From NCBI GenBank assembly GCA_027297005.1, contig JAPUIN010000010.1, positions 1 to 8,057 of the forward strand: a stretch of 8,057 bases of DNA. Direction: 5' to 3'. A program made the translations under genes and the position numbers. Each line of letters opens with the position of its first letter. The first letter of the stretch is position 1. The stretch is from Acidobacteriota bacterium (GTDB lineage: Bacteria > Acidobacteriota > Polarisedimenticolia > Gp22-AA2). Of this stretch, positions 1 to 6,284 are shown piece after piece. The notes under the pieces are model-generated. The model saw only the letters and a program-made list of their open reading frames with translations. It had not been told where the DNA came from and searched no databases.

Positions 1-195
1 GAGCTCGAGCGGCAGGAAATCAAAGAAGAGCGTGCGATCCGTTTTGGTCGCCAGAGAGAGCATTTTGCCCTTCTTGATGTTGTCCGGGAGGGATTCGTAG
101 ATGTACTGAAGGTTGGTCGTCTTCCCGCAGAGACCGGGCCCATAGTAAACGATCTTGGCAGTCAGTTCACGAGTGGAATAGTTAAAAAGGACCAT
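1..195 (-). CDS. mglA: MglA-type small Ras-like GTPase, 5' part (cut by the left window edge)
   Basis: The first 65 residues are readable from an ATG at 195. They begin MVLFNYSTRELTAKIVYYGP and carry the MglA-type P-loop GPGLCGKTTN at residues 19-28, followed by LQYIY (29-33), SLATKTDRT (47-55) and FFDFLPLEL (57-65), an arrangement recognisable from Myxococcus MglA. MglA proteins are cytoplasmic GTPases that mark a cell pole and control motility or polarity, usually with the Roadblock-type GAP MglB. The protein should be about 195 residues, so roughly two thirds lies outside the window. A GGAG Shine-Dalgarno (201-204) sits five bases before the ATG, with a strong promoter just upstream. The neighbour upstream is der, not mglB. 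Family assignment is firm. Whether it works in gliding, pilus polarity or something else cannot be seen here. Confidence 0.93.
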   Translation of the reverse strand, partial: MVLFNYSTRELTAKIVYYGPGLCGKTTNLQYIYESLPDNIKKGKMLSLATKTDRTLFFDFLPLEL

Positions 196-215
196 GCGGT
201 CTCCGCCGGCGCGGC

Positions 216-244
216 AATATAGCATCCGCCCCGGAACGAGTCAA
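216..244 (-). promoter_or_regulatory. sigma70-type promoter of mglA
   Basis: On the minus strand TTGACT (244-239) is separated by exactly 17 bases from TATATT (221-216). The -10 is also preceded by TG in the extended position (TGCTATATT). Transcription would start near 209, giving a leader of about 14 bases that still holds the GGAG ribosome binding site. The -35 box overlaps the TGA stop codon of der (243-241), so mglA can be expressed independently of der read-through. The match is to consensus only; no start site has been mapped. Confidence 0.75.
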
Positions 245-1557
245 CGCGATGAGGGGCGCCGTCGAATGCGAAGCGCGAGTGGAGAGTCGTCCAACCCGAG
301 GTGGTCGCGCAGTTGCGAGACGAGAAACCGCCGGTAGGCGACGCCGACGCGGCCTCCGTTACTGAACAGCATGAAGCGTGGCGGGGCCGTGCCGACCTGC
401 GTCATGTAGAAGAAGCGCACCGGCCTCCCCCGGTCGGAGGGTGGATGTTTCTTATTGACGATGGCGTTCAGCGCCCGATTGAGTTGCGCTGTTGTGAAGC
501 GCCGGTGAATCTGATCTCGCAGATACTCCAACCTATCGAGAAGCGACGGAATTCCTTCCCCCGTTCGGACCGAGATCGGCACGACCGGGACGTGTGACGA
601 GAAACGCATGGCGTCACGCACCCCTTCGATCCTGTCGTTGAGCTCGGGTCCCCGGTCGGCCAGCAGGTCGATCTTGTTCAGCGCCAGGATGGCGGGGGTG
701 CGACGCTCCGCTACGAGACCGAGCAGCGCCTGGTCCTGGTGGCTGATCTCCCCGGAGATGTCGACGAGAACGATCACCATCTGGGCCTCGTCCAGCGCCT
801 GCCTGGCCTTGACGACGCTGACCCATTCGACCATGTCGCCGGTCTGGGCGCGGCGTCGTATGCCAGCGGTATCGATGATGCGGTAGCAGGTCTCCCGCAG
901 CGTGAATGTCGCGTCAACCGGATCGCGCGTCGTGCCGGGCTGCGGGTCGACGAGTGATCGTTCTTCTCCCACGATGCGGTTGAATAACGACGATTTCCCG
1001 ACGTTGGGCCGACCGATCAGCGCCAGAGGGATCGCAGACTGCGACTCCTGGACCTCGCTCTCCGGTAGCAGGCTGTTCACCCGCTCGACGAGCAGGTCGA
1101 GGCCGCGCCCCTGCTCCGCGGAGAGGGGGATGACCTCGCCAAGGCCCAGACGGTAGAGGTCGAGCTCGAGGCCCTCCACCGAGGCCGCATCGATCTTGTT
1201 CGCCACCGACAGGACCGGCCGTCCGCACGAGCGGAGCAACCCGGCAACCTCCAGATCGATAGCTGTGATGCCCGCCCGGGCGTCGATAACGAACAGGATG
1301 AGGTCCGACCCATCGGCCGCCTTCAGCGCCTCATTCCGCACCTGCCGGGTCAGATCATCGGTCTCTCCCGGGATCAGACCCCCGGTGTCGACCAGGATCA
1401 GGCGGCGACCCTCGAACTCGGCCTCCCCCGTGATACGGTCGCGGGTCACCCCCGGCATTTCGGCCACGATCGCCTTGCGCCTACCCAGCAAACGGTTGAA
1501 AAGAGTAGACTTGCCAGCGTTTGGTGCTCCGACAATGGCAACCACCGGAAGTGGCAT
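241..1557 (-). CDS. der: Ribosome assembly GTPase Der (EngA), two tandem G domains
   Basis: This 438-residue protein has the Der architecture. G domain 1 has the P-loop GAPNAGKST (10-18), the G2 segment PGVTRDR (35-41), DTGG (57-60) and NKID (120-123). G domain 2 has GRPNVGKSS (182-190), PGTTRD (207-212), DTAG (229-232) and NKID (294-297). A C-terminal KH-like domain covers about residues 350-430 and includes the segment FFYMTQVGTAPPRF. Der is an essential GTPase that acts in the cytoplasm in late 50S subunit assembly. Length is normal for the family. The start ATG at 1557 lies just before the first beta strand (VVAIVG) and has GAGG nine bases upstream. The first P-loop reads GAPNAGKST where GRPNVGKST is usual; all nucleotide-contacting positions are kept. 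It is read from the divergent region shared with the HU gene, and mglA lies 45 bp downstream. Confidence 0.97.
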   Translation of the reverse strand: MPLPVVAIVGAPNAGKSTLFNRLLGRRKAIVAEMPGVTRDRITGEAEFEGRRLILVDTGGLIPGETDDLTRQVRNEALKAADGSDLILFVIDARAGITAIDLEVAGLLRSCGRPVLSVANKIDAASVEGLELDLYRLGLGEVIPLSAEQGRGLDLLVERVNSLLPESEVQESQSAIPLALIGRPNVGKSSLFNRIVGEERSLVDPQPGTTRDPVDATFTLRETCYRIIDTAGIRRRAQTGDMVEWVSVVKARQALDEAQMVIVLVDISGEISHQDQALLGLVAERRTPAILALNKIDLLADRGPELNDRIEGVRDAMRFSSHVPVVPISVRTGEGIPSLLDRLEYLRDQIHRRFTTAQLNRALNAIVNKKHPPSDRGRPVRFFYMTQVGTAPPRFMLFSNGGRVGVAYRRFLVSQLRDHLGLDDSPLALRIRRRPSSR

Positions 1558-1603
1558 GGGGAGGATCCTCGCTGCTGATGGAGAAGTCCTTTAAAGAGAG
1601 TGG

Positions 1604-1632
1604 AATATATCATACGTCCTGTTCGGATCATT
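1604..1632 (-). promoter_or_regulatory. Putative extended -10 promoter of der
   Basis: The minus strand carries TGATATATT (1612-1604), an extended -10 element of the TGnTATATT form, the same form as at the mglA promoter. The region 17 bases upstream (1632-1627, AATGAT) is a poor -35, as is usual for extended -10 promoters. The start site would be near 1597, with a leader of about 40 bases before the der ATG. An overlapping TATGAT (1614-1609) is an alternative -10 but has no better -35. Confidence 0.45.
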
Positions 1633-1633
1633 C

Positions 1634-1662
1634 TTGACAGGGAAACTGTACCTGCCTATACT
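1634..1662 (+). promoter_or_regulatory. Strong sigma70-type promoter of the HU/IHF gene
   Basis: TTGACA (1634-1639) is a perfect -35 box. A 17-base spacer leads to TATACT (1657-1662), one mismatch from TATAAT. Transcription should begin near 1669, giving a leader of about 38 bases that contains the GGAGGAG ribosome binding site (1697-1703). This quality fits the high expression expected of a nucleoid protein. It stands back to back with the putative der promoter; the two -35 regions are about one base apart. Confidence 0.82.
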
Positions 1663-1706
1663 TTCAGTAACTTACGGCCAACAACTGGAGTCCGCCGGAG
1701 GAGCGT

Positions 1707-1976
1707 ATGATCAAGACCGATATCATCAATAACGTGGCCAAGACAGCCGATGTCACCCGCGTCAAGGCGGTAGTGGCCGTCGAGGCGATCCTGGATGCGA
1801 TGAAGGAGTCGATGCGTCGTGGCGAGCGGATCGAGCTGCGCGGGTTCGGCGTCTTCCAGGTGAAACCACGGAAGAAGGGAATCGGTCGGAACCCGCGAAC
1901 CGGCACGGAGGTCCGGATCCCGCCGGGCAAGACGATACGGTTCAAGCCGGGCAAGAATCTCCGAAATCTCAAATAA
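1707..1976 (+). CDS. HU/IHF-family DNA-bending nucleoid protein
   Basis: This 89-residue basic protein matches the HU/IHF family in length and order of elements. An N-terminal helical dimerisation half (1-40) precedes the ELRGFGVFQVKPR strand region (43-55), the DNA-minor-groove arm with GRNPRTG (60-66, intercalating proline at 63) and the C-terminal FKPGKNLR segment (79-86). Such proteins form dimers that bend and wrap DNA. The ELRGFG and GRNPRTG motifs occur in both HU and IHF subunits, so I do not assign hupB, ihfA or ihfB. The ATG at 1707 is preceded by a strong GGAGGAG three bases away and by a near-consensus promoter. The protease gene follows after 60 bp on the same strand, so read-through into it is possible. 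Confidence 0.95.
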   Translation: MIKTDIINNVAKTADVTRVKAVVAVEAILDAMKESMRRGERIELRGFGVFQVKPRKKGIGRNPRTGTEVRIPPGKTIRFKPGKNLRNLK

Positions 1977-1991
1977 GCTCAGCCAGCCGCG

Positions 1992-2017
1992 TGCCGGTCG
2001 AGCCTCGATGCCCGGCA
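1992..2017 (+). other. Hairpin between the HU gene and the M50 protease gene
   Basis: TGCCGG (1992-1997) pairs with CCGGCA (2012-2017), and an inner TCGA (1998-2001) pairs with TCGA (2005-2008) around a GCC loop, with a three-base bulge (2009-2011) on the right side. No T-run follows, so it is not a typical intrinsic terminator. It could act as a partial attenuator or as a 3' stabiliser of the short HU message. That role is inference. Confidence 0.45.
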
Positions 2018-2036
2018 GGCGCTAGAATGCCAGTGC

Positions 2037-3011
2037 ATGGACCGGATCCAGTCATCAGAATGGCCGAACCTCGCGGAACGATCGGCGTTTGAGCGCCCGA
2101 ACCCTCCTTCCATTCCTCTCCCACCACTCGTTAGGCGGAAGCGAACACACCCCGCTGTTAACCTCCTGTTCTTTCTGGCAACACTGCACTCAACTCTAAT
2201 CGCCGGGGCCTTCCTCTCGCATGAGGAGTGGAGCTGGCGTACCCTTCTGGAAGTAGCGGCCTCCCCGGCGCGCCTGATGAGTGGCCTTCCTTATGCACTC
2301 TCGGTCATGGCCATACTCGGTTCTCACGAGATGGGACATTTTGTCGCCTGCCGGATCTATCGTGTCGATGCCACCTGGCCGTTCTTCCTCCCCGGCCCTA
2401 ACCCGTTCGGGACCTTCGGAGCCGTCATCCGGATCCGTTCGCTGATCCCGGATCGAACGGCTCTCTTCGATATTGGTGTGGCAGGGCCGATCGCCGGCTT
2501 CATCGTCGCTCTCCCGATCCTGATCTATGGGCTGACCCAATCGACCGTCGTCCAGAGCCTCCCGCGCGAGGGAGAGATGCTTCTCCCGCCCTGTCCCCTC
2601 CTGATGATCCTGTTTCCGCTCTTCTTCGACATGGAAGGGGCGGTCGGCATCCAGCTCCATCCAACCATCGCGGCGGCCTGGCTCGGGCTGTTCGCCACCT
2701 CGCTGAACCTGCTTCCGCTCGGGCAGCTCGATGGGGGACACATGGTTTACGCCCTGTCGAGCCGAGCGCATCGCCTGGTCTCTCGCATCGGTCCGCTGGT
2801 GCTCATCCTGATCGGCGTCCTGATGAGCGGCTTTCACCTGATCCTCTTTGGTCTCGTATTCGTTTTCATCGGGAAGTCTCATCCGCCGCTGTTGGACGAG
2901 CGTGCGGGGCTTGGTCGCGGACGTCTCCTCGTTGCCTGGCTGGCGCTTCTGATCTTTATTCTCTGCTTCATCCCCTCCTCCCCTTCATTCGTCATCGGAT
3001 CGTCCGGCTGA
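2037..3011 (+). CDS. Site-2-protease-like membrane zinc metalloprotease (peptidase M50, EGY-like)
   Basis: A 324-residue integral membrane protein. The zinc-binding HEMGH (97-101, catalytic glutamate at 98) lies in a transmembrane helix. The second M50 motif, LDGGH (231-235) within NLLPLGQLDGGH, supplies the third metal ligand (Asp 232). Between them GTFGAVIRIRS (125-135) and ALFDIGVAGPIAGF (142-155) are the conserved membrane loop and helix I know from EGY-type M50 proteins of plastids and many bacteria. About six or seven hydrophobic segments can be seen, near residues 43-60, 84-103, 144-166, 186-197, 210-229, 250-278 and 297-313. No PDZ domain is present, unlike RseP. The substrate is unknown; the family cleaves membrane-embedded proteins. 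The ATG at 2037 has no Shine-Dalgarno, but a TAGAAT (2023-2028) lies eight bases before it, so a leaderless message is conceivable. Its 3' end overlaps comEC, which runs the opposite way. Confidence 0.93.
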   Translation: MDRIQSSEWPNLAERSAFERPNPPSIPLPPLVRRKRTHPAVNLLFFLATLHSTLIAGAFLSHEEWSWRTLLEVAASPARLMSGLPYALSVMAILGSHEMGHFVACRIYRVDATWPFFLPGPNPFGTFGAVIRIRSLIPDRTALFDIGVAGPIAGFIVALPILIYGLTQSTVVQSLPREGEMLLPPCPLLMILFPLFFDMEGAVGIQLHPTIAAAWLGLFATSLNLLPLGQLDGGHMVYALSSRAHRLVSRIGPLVLILIGVLMSGFHLILFGLVFVFIGKSHPPLLDERAGLGRGRLLVAWLALLIFILCFIPSSPSFVIGSSG

Positions 3012-5474
3012 CCGTATCTCCTCCATGAGGCGGCGCCCGCGCCAGGGCCCTTCTCCGTCGGTCGAGAAAATCAGTGACCCCTCTCGATCGGTCCGGTAAA
3101 CAGTGACCCCGCGTCCCCTGAGGCGCTCAAGAACGGCGTAGTCAGGATGATTCCAGGGGTTTGTCGATCCGACCGAAATGACTGCCCACCGGGGATCGAT
3201 GCAGTCGAGAAAATCCCACGTGGTCGAGGTGCGGCTTCCATGGTGGCCAACCTTCAATAGATCCGCACGCGCCGATGCGCACGCCATCTTGACGATCCCT
3301 GCCTCCCCCTCCCGTTCGAGGTCGCCGGTCAGGAGGAGCGCGCGCCGGTTGTAGAGGATGCGCAGCACGAGCGAGTCGTTGTTGCGCGATCCGGAACCCG
3401 GCATCCGACCAGGGTGCAGCACCTCCACGAGGGTCCCCCCGGTCCGAATCCGGACACCGGCGCGTGGACGGACGACGGGGATGCCGCGCGCCTCGGCCAG
3501 CGCCACCAGCTTCTCCAGCGCCGCGTGCCGATCCGGCATCCTGCCGAGCCACAGGGCACCTGGTGCAAATTGATCGAGGATTGTCGCCGCCCCTCCGAGA
3601 TGATCCTGATGTGCATGCGTGACCACCAGGATATCGATGCGCAGGTGTCCGAGAGCCCGCAGCGCCGGCGCCACGACACGCTCCCCCACATCGAAGCGGC
3701 TGCGCGAAAACCCGCCCGCATCGATCAGCATTGTGAGGCCGGTGGGAAAACGGAGGAGGAGAGCATCCCCCTGCGCCACGTCCAAGACGATCAATTCGAG
3801 ATTCCCGCCGTGACGCTTTTCCAAACGGCCGTTGGTCGCGACCACCAGAAACACGATCGACAACACCGCGGATGCGATCCGAGCAGGGCGTCCGCGATAC
3901 ACACCGGCTGCGATCAGGGCGATTCCTCCGCAGATCACGAGCGTCGATGAAGGAGGCAAGACGTAAAAGGATGAAAGCTCCGGCGAGGAGACAATCCGGC
4001 AGACCGTCTCGAGCCATGCCAGAAGATGTTCGGCGGTCGACGCGGCCAGGCGAGCGATTCCCGGAATTAACGGTTCGATGGCGACGATCAGGATGGCGAG
4101 GTAGAGGAGAAGTGAGGCGATCGGCACCGCCGCCAGGTTACCCAGCAGCGCGGCCGGCGTGATGGTGTGGAAGTGGAAAGCCGTGATCAGGGTGATGCCG
4201 GCCAGCGCGGCGGCCGAAACGCCGAGCGGCTGCAGCGCGAGCCGGGCGAGGCTGCAGCGGCTCGGATCAGGGAGCTGCGGGGCGAGCAGGACGATGCCGA
4301 GGGTCGCACCGAACGTCAGCTGGAATCCGGCGTCCTCGATCAGGACGGGCCGCCGTATGAGGAGCAGGATGGCGGATACGGCGATCGCCCCGAGCGCCGA
4401 GACTGGTCGTCCCGCAATCCCGCCGCTCAAGAGCAGGAGCCCCATGAGAATTGCCCGCTGAATCGAGCCGCTCCCCCGGACGACCGCTCCGTACGCCACG
4501 ATGGCGAGCGTCGTGAGGCCTCGGCGGGAACGGATCCGAAGCGGGAGGAGCCTGAGGAGCGTGGCGGCCAGGAGGGCGACCAGCCCTACGTGCAGGCCCG
4601 ACAGGGCGATGATGTGGTAAACACCGGCGCGCCTGAGCGTCGCCTCGAGCCGTGCCGGCAGCGCAGATCGCTCCCCCACGAGCAACGCCGAGAGAAATGC
4701 CGCGGTCGTTTCGTTTTCTGCTCCGGCAGCACGCCGCAGGCTGGCCACGAGCCGGGCCCGGATCGCCGGCGTGATGAACCGACGGCCTCCTTTTTCCCCC
4801 TCGATCCGCCGCACAAGCTGCGAGCTCTTGATCGTTCCGGTCAGATGGATCCCGCGCCCCTGAAGATAGGACCCGTAATTGAAGGCGCCCGGGTTTCTGA
4901 AGCTCCGAGCGGGTCCGAGACGCGCCGTGATCTCGAGCCGTTCGCCCGGTCGCCAGTGCGCCCGCCCCTCCAGGGGCGGCCATGGCGTCGTGAGCCGCAC
5001 CGTCACGGGCCTGCCGGCGGATCCGCGTAGTCCGGGGCGGCCGGAGATCCGGTAATCGACGAACCGGAGCCACAGGGCCGCCCGATCGCCTGGCAGAATT
5101 TCCAGATCGAGAAGCCGGCCTCGGAGCGTGACTGGGGTGTGATACGGCTCGAAGCCGTGCGCGCGCCAGGTGGCGAGGAGATCGGGAACCGGATTGTTGC
5201 GGGAGTGGATGATCGAGAATCCCGCACCGAGCAGGAAGGTCAGCGCGATCAACGCCAGCGCCCACAGGAACCCGGTGGATCGCCGCGGGGTCCGGTTCCC
5301 CCACAGCGGCCTGCCCCGCATGATGAGCAGCGAGGCGAGCAGAACAACAGGCAGGAGAGCCAGGAATGTCCCGGCGGAATGGTTTCGCGCGAGAGCGAGG
5401 CCCGCCGCCATGCCGAGCGCGGCACCGAGGGCAATCGTCCCGGATCGAGATGTCGCGGAGCAGGCTCGACGCAC
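2985..5474 (-). CDS. comEC: ComEC/Rec2-family DNA uptake channel with metallo-beta-lactamase domain
   Basis: An 829-residue inner-membrane protein with all three parts of full-length ComEC. An N-terminal pair of hydrophobic segments (about 12-52 and 68-90) precedes a DUF4131/OB-like soluble region (about 110-225). The competence membrane domain (about 255-545) includes LLVGERSALP (264-273), IALSGLHVGL (289-298) and DAGFQLTFGATLGI (381-394). The C-terminal metallo-beta-lactamase domain (about 558-806) has THAHQDHLGG (619-628, full HxHxDH), TGDLE (716-720), GHHGS (743-747) and NHPD (775-778). ComEC carries single-stranded DNA across the inner membrane in natural transformation, and the lactamase-like domain is thought to degrade the other strand. 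The start is taken as GTG at 5474, the first possible start after an in-frame TAA 15 bases upstream. A weak GGACGG precedes it. An ATG at residue 22 (5411) is the alternative but would cut into the first hydrophobic segment. No other competence gene is in view. Confidence 0.95.
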   Translation of the reverse strand: MRRACSATSRSGTIALGAALGMAAGLALARNHSAGTFLALLPVVLLASLLIMRGRPLWGNRTPRRSTGFLWALALIALTFLLGAGFSIIHSRNNPVPDLLATWRAHGFEPYHTPVTLRGRLLDLEILPGDRAALWLRFVDYRISGRPGLRGSAGRPVTVRLTTPWPPLEGRAHWRPGERLEITARLGPARSFRNPGAFNYGSYLQGRGIHLTGTIKSSQLVRRIEGEKGGRRFITPAIRARLVASLRRAAGAENETTAAFLSALLVGERSALPARLEATLRRAGVYHIIALSGLHVGLVALLAATLLRLLPLRIRSRRGLTTLAIVAYGAVVRGSGSIQRAILMGLLLLSGGIAGRPVSALGAIAVSAILLLIRRPVLIEDAGFQLTFGATLGIVLLAPQLPDPSRCSLARLALQPLGVSAAALAGITLITAFHFHTITPAALLGNLAAVPIASLLLYLAILIVAIEPLIPGIARLAASTAEHLLAWLETVCRIVSSPELSSFYVLPPSSTLVICGGIALIAAGVYRGRPARIASAVLSIVFLVVATNGRLEKRHGGNLELIVLDVAQGDALLLRFPTGLTMLIDAGGFSRSRFDVGERVVAPALRALGHLRIDILVVTHAHQDHLGGAATILDQFAPGALWLGRMPDRHAALEKLVALAEARGIPVVRPRAGVRIRTGGTLVEVLHPGRMPGSGSRNNDSLVLRILYNRRALLLTGDLEREGEAGIVKMACASARADLLKVGHHGSRTSTTWDFLDCIDPRWAVISVGSTNPWNHPDYAVLERLRGRGVTVYRTDREGSLIFSTDGEGPWRGRRLMEEIRSAGRSDDE

Positions 5475-5513
5475 GAAACCGTCCGGTTACGCGGCTCCCC
5501 AGGCGGGACCATC

Positions 5514-5543
5514 ATCCTACGCCCCTCGGCGGCGGAGGATCAA
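5514..5543 (-). promoter_or_regulatory. Weak candidate promoter for comEC
   Basis: In the 105-bp gap before comEC the minus strand has TTGATC (5543-5538) and TAGGAT (5519-5514), 18 bases apart, each matching four of six consensus positions. Transcription would start near 5507, about 33 bases before the GTG. In GC-rich DNA such a pair can arise by chance, so comEC may simply be read from the upstream cofactor cluster. Confidence 0.25.
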
Positions 5544-5559
5544 GGAAATCCTGGGATCC
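5537..5559. other. Small inverted repeat between the uncharacterised gene and comEC
   Basis: GGATC (5537-5541) is the inverse complement of GATCC (5555-5559), and inside it AGG (5543-5545 region) faces CCT (5550-5552) around a short A/T loop. The hairpin sits just after the stop of the 234-residue gene on the minus strand. It has no T-run on either side, so it is not an intrinsic terminator; it also overlaps the candidate comEC -35 box. Confidence 0.3.
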
Positions 5560-5579
5560 ATGCGGCGGGGGGTTGCCGT

Positions 5580-6284
5580 TCAGTCGAAGAGAGTCAGCCT
5601 CGGGAGAGCACGGAGTCGCCGGAGTGTCGTCCCCTCGGCGGCGGCGCGGGTCGATGCATACCCTTCAGGGGTCATGCGTCCTTCACGTCCCGCCAGCCGG
5701 CCATCCGCATCCTCCCGCAGCCGTTTCGCCTCCTCATCGGTCAGCGATGAGCGGGCGCCGGCGAGCACTGCTTCGTCAACGCGGCGCAACCGGTCCTCCA
5801 GCCCGTGCAGAGCCATGTCGCCTGCGCGCACCTCCTTGCGCAGGCTTTTGAGTTCCGCCGATGCCATGGCGAGCGCGGCGACCAACGCATCGTGGCCCGC
5901 GTCGGAGGCGATCGACATGGTCTCATGAAGGCGGCGCGCCAGTCGGCCAAGGTGACGAGCGATGACACGCTCAGGGGCCTCTCCGGGGCCCGGTGTTCCC
6001 GCCTCCACGACGCGCACCGTTCGGTAGATCTCGAACAGGGTTTCGACCTCCTGGCGGCAATAGGAGAGGGAATTGATGCGCCGCGTCTCGGGGGCACGAC
6101 GCTCGAAGGCATCGAAGACGTTGGCGATCCCCTGCAGGACGATCCAGATCGGAATTCCAGCCTCGTGCCACGTCCCGATCAGTGACCAGTCCCGCGGCGA
6201 CAGTAGTATCGGTGCAAAACGCCGCCGCGAAAACTCCTCCTCGGTCGCGCGGAAGTAGTTTTCCCGGTCGTCGGCAGAGGTCAT
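5580..6284 (-). CDS. Uncharacterised 234-residue protein encoded between coaX and comEC
   Basis: I do not recognise a named family with a known function. The N-terminal part (about 1-95) has the look of a small conserved alpha-helical domain: LLSPRDWSLIGTWHEAGIPI (27-46), then VLQGIANVFDAFE (49-61), then RRINSLSYCRQEVETLF (68-84). From memory, similar DW...GIP...VL.GI...F...NSL.YC..EV patterns occur in hypothetical proteins of Acidobacteriota and related groups. The rest (about 105-234) is strongly charged and helical, with possible coiled coil at 140-200, ending in LPRLTLFD. No signal peptide or membrane segment is visible, so it is probably cytoplasmic. Its ATG (6284) overlaps the coaX stop codon in an ATGA arrangement, and no Shine-Dalgarno precedes it, which points to translation coupled to coaX. 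Three-base codon structure and the coupling argue that it is a real gene. Confidence 0.85.
   Translation of the reverse strand: MTSADDRENYFRATEEEFSRRRFAPILLSPRDWSLIGTWHEAGIPIWIVLQGIANVFDAFERRAPETRRINSLSYCRQEVETLFEIYRTVRVVEAGTPGPGEAPERVIARHLGRLARRLHETMSIASDAGHDALVAALAMASAELKSLRKEVRAGDMALHGLEDRLRRVDEAVLAGARSSLTDEEAKRLREDADGRLAGREGRMTPEGYASTRAAAEGTTLRRLRALPRLTLFD

Noticed and set aside
1..9. CTCGAG near both window ends (4-9 and 8051-8056), suggesting cloning-site or vector joints
   Set aside because: At both ends the bases encode expected residues of the partial genes (LPLEL in MglA; LEV before the NadC tail), so they are natural coding sequence.
1637..1649. ACAG-GGAAA-CTGT dyad inside the HU promoter spacer as a possible operator
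   Set aside because: The arms are only four bases and match no operator I know; the left arm is part of the -35 box itself, so chance is the simpler explanation.
2196..2882. Minus-strand frame of 228 codons opposite the M50 protease
   Set aside because: The protease has both catalytic motifs in the plus frame; the antisense product is a low-complexity charged sequence without homology I can recognise.
4167..5030. Long plus-strand open frame (287 codons) opposite comEC
   Set aside because: It lies wholly within comEC on the other strand, its product is rich in Arg, Glu, Gly and Pro with no recognisable domain, and such frames are expected opposite GC-rich genes.
5537..5559. Intrinsic terminator after the 234-residue gene
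   Set aside because: An inverted repeat exists but it is short and no T-run follows on either strand.
5170..5928. Plus-strand frame of 252 codons crossing the comEC/unknown gap
   Set aside because: It is composed mostly of Arg, Ser, Ala and Pro, covers parts of two minus-strand genes, and has no convincing ribosome site.
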